This document shows, in pieces, positions 57,872 through 64,000 of a stretch of 64,000 nt of DNA. Source of the stretch: an uncultured Alphaproteobacteria bacterium (lineage in GTDB: Bacteria; Pseudomonadota; Alphaproteobacteria; SP197). Position 1 is the stretch's first letter. Each line of letters begins with the position of its first letter. The DNA lies in contig OY282363.1 of the NCBI GenBank assembly GCA_958295695.1, positions 2,980,225 through 3,044,224 on the forward strand, read 5' to 3'. The notes beneath the pieces are model-generated. The model was not told the origin of the DNA, made no database searches, and saw only the letters and a list, made by a program, of their open reading frames with translations. The translations under genes were made by a program, and so were the position numbers.

Positions 57872-58785
57872 CGAGACCGGCGCCGGACGAGATCCGGACC
57901 GTCGCCTGCGTGGGCGGCGGAACCATCGGCGCGGGCTGGGCGGCGGTCTTCCTCGCCGCGGGCAAGGACGTGGCGATGAGCGACCCGGGGCCCGACGCCG
58001 AGGCCAGGGCGCGGGGCCTCGTCGACCAGGCGTGGCCCTACCTGGAGCGCCTGGGCCTGGCCGAAGGCGCGAGCCGGGAGCGGTTCCGTTTCGCCGCCTC
58101 GGTGGAGGAGGCCGTGGACGGCGCGGAGTTCGTGCAGGAAAGCGCGCCCGACCGCGAGGACCTGAAGATCGGGCTGTTCGCGCGGATGGACGCCGCCGCC
58201 CCCGCCGACACCGTGCTGGCGAGCTCGTCCTCGGCCTTCCTGCCGACCGGCCTGCAATCCGAATGCCGCCGTCCCGGGCGCGTCGTCATCGGCCACCCCT
58301 TCGCGCCGAGCTACCTCATGCCGCTGGTCGAGGTGGTGGGCGGCGAACGGACCGACCCCGAGGTCCTCGCCTGGGCGCATGCGTTCTACGAGGCGGTGGG
58401 CAAGAAGGCCCTGACGCTCCGGAACGAGATCGAGGCCTATGTCGCCAACCGGCTGCAGCACGCCGTCTTCGAGGAAGCCGCCAGTCTCGTGGCCGCCGGC
58501 GTGTGCGGCTACGGGGACATCGACACCGCCATGGCCCACGGCCCGGGCCTGCGCTGGGCCTTCGCCGGGCCGGTCGCGTGCTACCACCTGGGCGGCGGCA
58601 AGGGCGGCGTCCGCCACATGATCGACCACTTCGGCTGGAAACGCGACGAGTCCGCGAAGGACCGCCTCGTCGCCGAGGTCGACGCCATGTACGGCCACCT
58701 CCCGATGGACGCGCTGGAACGCTGGCGCGACGAGAACCTGATGACGATGCTGGAAGGCCTCGAGCCCGCGCCCAGAAGGGACTGA
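57868..58785 (+). CDS. 3-hydroxyacyl-CoA dehydrogenase family, L-carnitine dehydrogenase-like
   Basis: A 305-aa NAD enzyme: CVGGGTIGAGWAAVFLAAGK, FVQESAPDREDLKIGLFARM, SSSSAFLPTGLQSECRRPGR, VIGHPFAPSYLMPLVEVVGG and EIEAYVANRLQHAVFEEAAS with AHGPGLRWAFAGP. The HPFAPSYLMPLVE form is closer to L-carnitine 3-dehydrogenase than to 3-hydroxybutyryl-CoA dehydrogenase. ATG 57868 overlaps the hldD stop (ATGA) after AGGGGAGGA. It ends the operon; its link to heptose genes is unclear. Confidence 0.82.
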   Translation: MTRPAPDEIRTVACVGGGTIGAGWAAVFLAAGKDVAMSDPGPDAEARARGLVDQAWPYLERLGLAEGASRERFRFAASVEEAVDGAEFVQESAPDREDLKIGLFARMDAAAPADTVLASSSSAFLPTGLQSECRRPGRVVIGHPFAPSYLMPLVEVVGGERTDPEVLAWAHAFYEAVGKKALTLRNEIEAYVANRLQHAVFEEAASLVAAGVCGYGDIDTAMAHGPGLRWAFAGPVACYHLGGGKGGVRHMIDHFGWKRDESAKDRLVAEVDAMYGHLPMDALERWRDENLMTMLEGLEPAPRRD

Positions 58786-58817
58786 GCGGGAAGCGGCGGC
58801 CAGCGGCAAGCTCGGGG

Positions 58818-58950
58818 CCGCCCCCTTCGATAAGCGGCTTCGCCGCTACCCGGGGTGGGGAGAAATTCGGGCGGGGAACGGGAAACCCTCATCCCGAGGT
58901 GGCGCGCCGGCGCCGTATCGAGGGCCTGTCGAAGGGGACCGGCCACAATC
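58818..58950. repeat. Dispersed intergenic repeat, copy 8
   Basis: Contains ccccttcgataagcggcttc, gccgctacccggggtgggga, aaaccctcatcccgaggtgg and cgtatcgagggcctgtcgaa. Most similar to copy 9. Confidence 0.75.
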
Positions 58951-58998
58951 CGACGGGATCGCGCCCTGGAAGGGGCCGAGCGCGGGGCGGCGGACGGC

Positions 58999-60111
58999 TC
59001 AGAGCAGACCGGCGGGATCGTGGAAGTCGTAGCCCAAGGCGTCCGCGACCGCCTTGTAGGCGATCTTGCCGTCATGGACATTGAGGCCCTGGAGCAGGTG
59101 TCGGTCGTCCCCGCAGGCCCGTTTCCAGCCCTTGTCGGCGAGCCGGAGGACGAACGGCAGCGTCGCGTTGTTGAGCGCGAAGGTCGAGGTGCGCGCCACG
59201 CCGCCGGGCATGTTGGCGACGCAGTAGTGCACGACGCCGTGGACCCGGTAGGTCGGCCTGGCGTGGGTGGTGGCGCGGCTGGTCTCGAAACAGCCGCCCT
59301 GGTCGATGGCGACATCGACCGCGACGGAGCCCCGCCGCATCTTCGCGATCTGCGCCTCGGTCACGAGCTTCGGCGCGGCGGCGCCCGGAATGAGCACCGC
59401 GCCGATCACCGCGTCGGCGTCGAGCACGTGCTCCTCGAGGGCGTCGGTCGTGGAGTAGAGGACGCGGGCGCGGCCCTGGAAGAGCTCGTCGAGCTGGCGC
59501 AGGCGGGCGATGGAGCGCTCGAAGACGGCGACCTCGGCGCCCAGGCCCACGGCCATGCGCGCGGCGTGGGTCCCGACCACGCCGCCGCCGATCACGACCA
59601 CCTTGCCCGGCGCCACGCCGGGCGCGCCGCCCAGGAGCACGCCCGATCCGCGCTGGGCCTTCTCCAGGCAGTGCGCGGCGGCCTGGATCGACATGCGGCC
59701 GGCGACCTCGCTCATCGGCGCGAGCAGCGGCAGGCCGCCGCGGTCGTCGGTCACCGTCTCGTAGGCGATGGCCGTGCAGCCCGACTCCACCAGCAGGCGC
59801 GTCTGTTCTGGATCGGGCGCCAGATGGAGATAGGTGAAGAGGATCTGGCCCGGCCGCAGCATCCGGCACTCGTCGGGCCGCGGCTCCTTGACCTTCACGA
59901 TCATGTCGGCGGCGGCGAAGATCTCCTCGGGCCCGTCGGCGATCCCGGCCCCGGCCTTGACGTACATCCCGTCGCCGAGGCCGATCTCGCGGCCCGCGCC
60001 CTTCTGAACGACGACCTCGTGGCCCTGGCGGCGGACTTCCCGGACCGAGGCGGGCGTCATGCCCACCCGGTACTCGTGGTTCTTGATCTCCTTCGGCACG
60101 CCCAGAAGCAT
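58999..60111 (-). CDS. ald: Alanine dehydrogenase
   Basis: Ald interconverts L-alanine and pyruvate with NAD and ammonium. The 370-aa product has the N-terminal [34 protein letters not shown] and [12 protein letters not shown] (substrate-binding Lys and His), the Rossmann [20 protein letters not shown], and the C-terminal [20 protein letters not shown]. Full family length from ATG 60111. It is flanked by repeat copies on both sides and appears to be monocistronic. Confidence 0.96.
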   Translation of the reverse strand: MLLGVPKEIKNHEYRVGMTPASVREVRRQGHEVVVQKGAGREIGLGDGMYVKAGAGIADGPEEIFAAADMIVKVKEPRPDECRMLRPGQILFTYLHLAPDPEQTRLLVESGCTAIAYETVTDDRGGLPLLAPMSEVAGRMSIQAAAHCLEKAQRGSGVLLGGAPGVAPGKVVVIGGGVVGTHAARMAVGLGAEVAVFERSIARLRQLDELFQGRARVLYSTTDALEEHVLDADAVIGAVLIPGAAAPKLVTEAQIAKMRRGSVAVDVAIDQGGCFETSRATTHARPTYRVHGVVHYCVANMPGGVARTSTFALNNATLPFVLRLADKGWKRACGDDRHLLQGLNVHDGKIAYKAVADALGYDFHDPAGLL

Positions 60112-60204
60112 CGCCGCCTCCGTGTCTGTTCGATCCGGGCCCGGGTGGGACGGACTTTCCGGTCCGGGACTCCCGGCGCCGGCGGCAGGCTATGGCGCAT
60201 CCGT

Positions 60205-60365
60205 CCCCGATGGAAGCGCCATGGCTTGCTTGCCGCCCGCGGCGACCCTTCGATACGCGGCTTCGCCGCTACCCGGGGCGGGGGAGAGGTTGAGCGGGGA
60301 ACAAGCGAGAAACCCTCATTCCGGGGCGCGCGTCGACATCGTATCGGGGGACCGCCGCGAACGGA
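60205..60365. repeat. Dispersed intergenic repeat, copy 9
   Basis: Contains gcgccatggcttgcttgccg (inverted match to copy 5), cccttcgatacgcggcttcg, ccgctacccggggcggggga and aaaccctcattccggggcgc. It lies between the flavin-reductase gene and ald. Confidence 0.75.
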
Positions 60366-60384
60366 CCCGCTCCAGGGCGTCCGC

Positions 60385-60996
60385 TCAGTCCCGGAGCCCC
60401 GGCCGCGGCATGCGGAAGGCGCCGGCGACGACCGCGTAGTCGGCGTAGCCCAGGCGCGCGACGACCTCGAGGGCCTCGGGATCGAACCGGCCGCCGACGA
60501 GGCAGTCGTCCCCGATGTGGACGCCGACGACCTCGCCGAACACCACGAGGTTCGGGCCGTCGCCGCCGTTCTGGGGGATCTCGACGGTGCGCATGTACCG
60601 GCATTCGAGCGAGACCGGGCTGGCGGCCACGCGCGGCGGCTCGACGAGCTCGCAGGGCGCGAGGTCGAGGCCCGCGAGCCTCGCCTCGTCGATCCCCGGC
60701 CCGACCTCCTCGGACGTGGCGTTCATCTGCTCGCGCAGGTCCCAGGTCACGAGGTTATGCACGAATTCGCCGCGTTCCGCCGCGTTGCGCGCGGAATCCT
60801 TCACGCGCCCCGGCCCGCCCGCGGAGAAGCAGACCACGGGCGGATCGTCGGCCATGGCGTTGAAGTAGCTGTAGGGCGCCAGGTTCACGCCGCCGTCGGC
60901 GTTCAGCGTCGTGAACCATCCGATCGGGCGCGGCGCGACCAGCGCCTTGAACGGATCGCGCGGCAGGCCGTGGCCGCGTCCCGGCTCGTAGAACAT
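60385..60996 (-). CDS. Flavin reductase-like domain protein (flavoredoxin type)
   Basis: A 203-aa FMN-binding split-barrel protein: VAPRPIGWFTTLNADGGVNL, APYSYFNAMADDPPVVCFSA, FVHNLVTWDLREQMNATSEE and VVFGEVVGVHIGDDCLVGGR. Such proteins reduce flavin for partner oxygenases or act on unknown substrates. It ends 14 nt from the GST gene on the same strand and may be co-transcribed with it. Confidence 0.87.
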   Translation of the reverse strand: MFYEPGRGHGLPRDPFKALVAPRPIGWFTTLNADGGVNLAPYSYFNAMADDPPVVCFSAGGPGRVKDSARNAAERGEFVHNLVTWDLREQMNATSEEVGPGIDEARLAGLDLAPCELVEPPRVAASPVSLECRYMRTVEIPQNGGDGPNLVVFGEVVGVHIGDDCLVGGRFDPEALEVVARLGYADYAVVAGAFRMPRPGLRD

Positions 60997-61010
60997 CGAC
61001 CGCCCCTTCG

Positions 61011-61667
61011 TCAGGCGGCGTCGGCGAGTTTGGCGTACCGCTCGATGTAGTAGGCGTCGCCGTTCATCGTGGCCCCGGTCGATTCGCGTTCCGCCATCAG
61101 GGCGAGCCAGGCGCGGATCCGCGCGCAGTCGTCCGGGATCTCCACGCCGCGGTAATGCCTGAGCGCGGCCATGCGCTCGAAGAAGGGGTAGTAGGCGAGA
61201 TCAACCAGCGACAGGGCCTCGCCGAGCCAGTAGGGGCCGTCCGACAGCTTCGCCATGCCTTCGGTCTCGATGTAGCGCAGGTTGGCCGCGACCCTGGCGC
61301 GCAACTCGTCCCGACGGGCCTGGTCCTTCTCGAACAGCAGGTCGTGGTTGTCGCCGACGAAGCGGGCGTCGCAATGGTCGATCCATATCCGCGCCAAGGC
61401 CCGGCGGAAGGGGGCCCGCGGCATCAGCGGGGGCTCGGGGAACCTCTCGTCCAGGAACTCGTTGACGATCGCCGATTCCCAGACGACCTCGTCGCCGATC
61501 TTCACGACCGGCACCTTGGAGCGCGGCGAGATTTCCTCGAACCACGCCGGTTTGTCGGCGAGATCGACCTCCCGGCGCTCGAAGTCGAGCCCCTTCTCGA
61601 TCAGCGTCATGTGGGTGCGCTGGGCGTAGGGGCAGACAGCGGCGGTGATCAGTTCGATGGCGGCCAA
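61011..61667 (-). CDS. Glutathione S-transferase family protein
   Basis: A 218-aa two-domain GST. The thioredoxin-like N-terminal half has TAAVCPYAQRTHMTLIEKGL (CPYAQR at the active-site position, Cys type as in Omega/Lambda), KVPVVKIGDEVVWESAIVNE for glutathione binding; the C-terminal half is helical (PYWLGEALSLVDLAYYPFFE). It may act in thiol transfer or dehalogenation rather than detoxification; substrate unknown. Confidence 0.88.
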   Translation of the reverse strand: MAAIELITAAVCPYAQRTHMTLIEKGLDFERREVDLADKPAWFEEISPRSKVPVVKIGDEVVWESAIVNEFLDERFPEPPLMPRAPFRRALARIWIDHCDARFVGDNHDLLFEKDQARRDELRARVAANLRYIETEGMAKLSDGPYWLGEALSLVDLAYYPFFERMAALRHYRGVEIPDDCARIRAWLALMAERESTGATMNGDAYYIERYAKLADAA

Positions 61668-61697
61668 GGAAGTCCTCCCGAATCAGCGTGGGCGAGC

Positions 61698-62687
61698 CTA
61701 CCCCAGATTCTTCGCGACGAGGGCGCGCAGGTCGGCGCGCGGACGGGCGCCCAGGTGGCCGATGACCTCGGCGGCGCAGAGGCCGCCGATGCGCGCGGCG
61801 CGGCCGAGGCCGGCGCCCTGGGTGTAACCGTGGAGGAATCCCGCAGCGTAGAGGTCGCCCGCGCCGGTGGTGTCCACGACGTCGGCGGCCGCGGCCTCGA
61901 CGGTCCGGCGTTCGCCGCCGGAGACGATGACGGAGCCCTTCTCGCCGCGCGTGAGCGCCGCCAGCGCCACGTCCTCCGCCATGGCGCCGGCCGCGGCCGC
62001 GAAGTCCCCGGTCTCGTAGAGCGACATCGCCTCGGTCTCGTTGGCGAAGACGAGATCGACATGAGCGCGGATGAAGGCGAGGAAGTCCGCGCGGTGGCGG
62101 TCGACGCAGAACGGGTCCGAAAGCGTCATGGCGACCTCGCGGCCCGCGGCGGCGGCGGCCTCCGCGGCGGCGGCGAAGAGCGCCGGTCCCTCGGGCGCGT
62201 CCCAGAGATAGCCTTCCAGATAGACGACCTTCGAGGACGCCACGGCCGCGCGGTCGAGATCGTCTACGCCCAGTCCGGCCGCCGCGCCGAGAAAGGTGCT
62301 CATGGTCCGCTGCGCGTCGGGCGTAACGAGCACCATGGACCGCGCGGTGAGCGGCCCCGACGCCGCCGGCGGCGTGGCGAAGGTCACGCCCTGGGCGCGG
62401 ATGTCGTGGGCGAAGGTCGCGCCGAGCGCGTCGTCGCGCACCTTGCCGACGAAACAACCCCTGCCGCCCAGCGCGGCGAGCCCGGCGACGGCGTTCGCGG
62501 CCGAGCCGCCCGAGACCTCGATGGCCGGCCCCATGCCGCCGTGGAGGCGGGTCGCCTCGTCCTCGCCGACCAGCCGCATCGAACCCTTCGCGAGCCCGCG
62601 CGACTCGAGAAAGTCGTCGCCGGTCTCGGCGATGATGTCGACGACGGCGTTGCCGACGCCGAGCACATCGAAGCGGGTTTCGCCCAT
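61698..62687 (-). CDS. PfkB-family kinase (adenosine kinase-like)
   Basis: A 329-aa ribokinase-fold protein: VLGVGNAVVDIIAETGDDFL, EVSGGSAANAVAGLAALGGR, FVGKVRDDALGATFAHD, FANETEAMSLYETG, TRGEKGSVIVSGG and DTTGAGDLYAAGFLHGYT (catalytic Asp and anion hole). The start motif GNAVVDI and overall layout match the alphaproteobacterial adenosine kinase group. No cytidylyltransferase domain is present, so it is not HldE. Start ATG 62687. Confidence 0.88.
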   Translation of the reverse strand: MGETRFDVLGVGNAVVDIIAETGDDFLESRGLAKGSMRLVGEDEATRLHGGMGPAIEVSGGSAANAVAGLAALGGRGCFVGKVRDDALGATFAHDIRAQGVTFATPPAASGPLTARSMVLVTPDAQRTMSTFLGAAAGLGVDDLDRAAVASSKVVYLEGYLWDAPEGPALFAAAAEAAAAAGREVAMTLSDPFCVDRHRADFLAFIRAHVDLVFANETEAMSLYETGDFAAAAGAMAEDVALAALTRGEKGSVIVSGGERRTVEAAAADVVDTTGAGDLYAAGFLHGYTQGAGLGRAARIGGLCAAEVIGHLGARPRADLRALVAKNLG

Positions 62688-62847
62688 GACGATGCCGCAG
62701 CCGTGAATGGAAAGGTCCGGCGCCGCCCGCGCGGCGTGTCCGGCCGCCGCGAGTATAGGGAGCGCCGCGGGCCGGGCAAGCCTTGCCGTCCCGTCGCCCG
62801 CCGCGCTATACTCGCCCGTCCCCGAAGCGCCGCGAAAGGCCCCGCGC

Positions 62848-64000
62848 ATGCCGGATCTCTGGACCCTGACGGCGCGCGAAGCCGTCGATCTCCTGAAGGC
62901 GGGCGAGATTTCGCCGCTCGACATGGTCGAGGCCTCGGCCGCGCGGATCGAGGCGACCGACGAGGGTCTCAACGTCATGCCCACGCACTGTTTCGACCGG
63001 GCGCGAGACCACGCCCGCCGCATCATGCGGGGCGCCGCGCCGGTCCACGACGGACCGGGCGCGCTCCATGGCCTGCCCGTCGCGGTCAAGGAGCTCGAGG
63101 ATGTCGCGGGCGTGCGCACGACCTACGGCTCGCCCTTCTTCGCCGACCACGTGCCGGACCGTTCGGACATCATGGTCGAGCGGCTCGAGGCGCGGGGCGG
63201 GATCGTCATGGGCAAGTCCAATGTCCCGGAGTACGGCGCCGGCGGCAACAGCTTCAACGAGGTCCTGGGCGTCGCCCGCAATCCGTGGGATCGCGGACGC
63301 TCGCCCGGCGGCTCGTCGGGCGGTTCGGCGGGCGCCCTGGCCGCGGGCCAGGTGCCGCTCGCGACCGGCTCGGACCTCGGCGGCAGCCTGCGCATCCCCG
63401 CGAGCTTCTGCGGCGTCGTCGGCTTCCGCCCGACCCCCGGCGTGGTCGCCAAGGGCCCCGATCCCGGCTGCTTCGGCGACATGCCGGTCGCCGGTCCCAT
63501 GGCGCGCAACGTCCCGGACGCCGCGCTGATGCTGGACGCGATGGCGGGCGTGGACCACCGCGACCCGTTGTCGCGCGCCGCGCCGGCCGTCCCCTTCCTC
63601 GACCGGGTCCTGCGCGGCCTCGAGGCCGGCGCCACGCCGGCGCGGATCGGCTATTCTCCCGATCTCGGCGTCACGCCGGTCGACCGCGAGGTCGACGCCG
63701 TCTGCCGGGCCGCGGTCGAGCGCCTCGCCGGGCTGGGCGGCGAGATCGTCGAGACCGGGCTCGACCTCTCGGACGGGGCCGAGGCCTTCCACACCTTCCG
63801 CGCCCTGGGCTTCGCCGTCTCCCACCGGCACGAGCTCGAGACCGAGCCGGAGAAACTGAAGCCGGAGAACCGGTGGAACATCCGCAAGGGCCTCGAGCTG
63901 ACCATCGACGACATCCTGCGCGCCCACCGGGTGCGCGGCGCGCTCTACCACCGCGTCGTCGACTTCTTCGCCCGTCACGACCTCCTGGCTCTGCCGTCCA
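62848..64000 (+). CDS. Amidase (3' end outside window)
   Basis: An amidase-signature enzyme running off the window after about 384 codons. The Ser-cisSer-Lys triad is visible: Lys81 in HGLPVAVKELEDVAGVRT, Ser156 in the Gly/Ser motif RSPGGSSGGSAGALAAG, and Ser180 in GSDLGGSLRIPASFCGVVGF. The N-terminal WTLTAREAVDLLKAGEISPL is typical. GatA is unlikely because gatC/gatB are absent; an amide or carbamoyl hydrolase of unknown substrate is likely. ATG 62848 is 160 nt from the divergent kinase gene. Confidence 0.92.
   Translation, partial: MPDLWTLTAREAVDLLKAGEISPLDMVEASAARIEATDEGLNVMPTHCFDRARDHARRIMRGAAPVHDGPGALHGLPVAVKELEDVAGVRTTYGSPFFADHVPDRSDIMVERLEARGGIVMGKSNVPEYGAGGNSFNEVLGVARNPWDRGRSPGGSSGGSAGALAAGQVPLATGSDLGGSLRIPASFCGVVGFRPTPGVVAKGPDPGCFGDMPVAGPMARNVPDAALMLDAMAGVDHRDPLSRAAPAVPFLDRVLRGLEAGATPARIGYSPDLGVTPVDREVDAVCRAAVERLAGLGGEIVETGLDLSDGAEAFHTFRALGFAVSHRHELETEPEKLKPENRWNIRKGLELTIDDILRAHRVRGALYHRVVDFFARHDLLALPS

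Noticed and set aside
61698-62687. PfkB kinase as the missing HldE heptose kinase
   Set aside because: No nucleotidyltransferase domain, adenosine-kinase-like start and motifs, opposite strand and separate from the gmh/hld operon.

Overview
The window is about 64 kb of very GC-rich chromosome from an alphaproteobacterium. It is most like a free-living Rhodospirillales-type lineage, but I would not go below class. The evidence is the infB-rbfA-truB-rpsO-pnp operon, the yqeY-dnaG-rpoD block, hemD followed by a mitofilin-like protein and a HemY-like TPR protein, an ELM1-family gene, HspQ, and gpsA beside an EVE-domain gene. Coding density is high, most operons use 4-nt stop/start overlaps, and GTG or TTG starts recur. 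Because of the high GC content, most long ORFs antisense to real genes are artefacts.

Layout. 0-6 kb: translation and RNA operon, with infB cut by the window edge. 6-8.2 kb: a flavin oxidoreductase and an alpha/beta hydrolase. 8.2-11.1 kb (minus): a compact tsaE-tsaB-tsaC-tsaD operon holding the bacterial t6A tRNA-modification set, with a CAU-anticodon tRNA (probably Ile2) just upstream. 11.1-12.3 kb: remains of a higBA toxin-antitoxin pair and of an endonuclease/exonuclease/phosphatase-fold gene. 12.3-16.6 kb (minus): rpoD, dnaG, yqeY. 16.8-22.2 kb: carAB and an ELM1-family gene. 22.4-24.8 kb: hspQ (minus), trxB and a LysR regulator. 24.8-25.2 kb: a strongly structured candidate small RNA gene with its own terminator. 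25.2-29.5 kb (minus): msrP, an aspartate-type aminotransferase, an enoyl-CoA hydratase and an acyl-CoA dehydrogenase. 29.6-30.5 kb: an AT-rich foreign segment with a broken DNA methyltransferase gene. 30.6-33.9 kb: uvrB, a pteridine-reductase-type SDR and folB. 34.2-41.8 kb: a FadR-type regulator divergent from a six-gene cluster (FAD oxidoreductase, glutamine-synthetase-like enzyme, three-part glutamate-synthase-like enzyme, 140-aa unknown protein) resembling the N-methylglutamate route of methylamine use. 42-47.6 kb: EVE and gpsA (minus), hemD, mitofilin and HemY-like genes, and a PD-(D/E)XK-like gene. 47.9-50.8 kb: tRNA-Thr(CGT), a coiled-coil protein encoded by 33-bp repeats, and a TbpB-like lipoprotein with a 12-base homopolymer in its upstream region. 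51-58.8 kb: a long operon joining sulfate activation (cysD, cysNC) to heptose synthesis (gmhB, gmhA, hldD). 59-64 kb: ald, flavin reductase-like, GST and PfkB-kinase genes (minus), and an amidase cut by the window edge.

A family of related repeats (Ctcgatacgg / cttcgccgctacccgggg types) sits in at least nine intergenic spaces. The most interesting parts are the amine/glutamate cluster, the unassigned structured RNA, the lipoprotein with a homopolymer near its promoter, the sulfate-heptose operon, and three places where mobile or defence genes have decayed.
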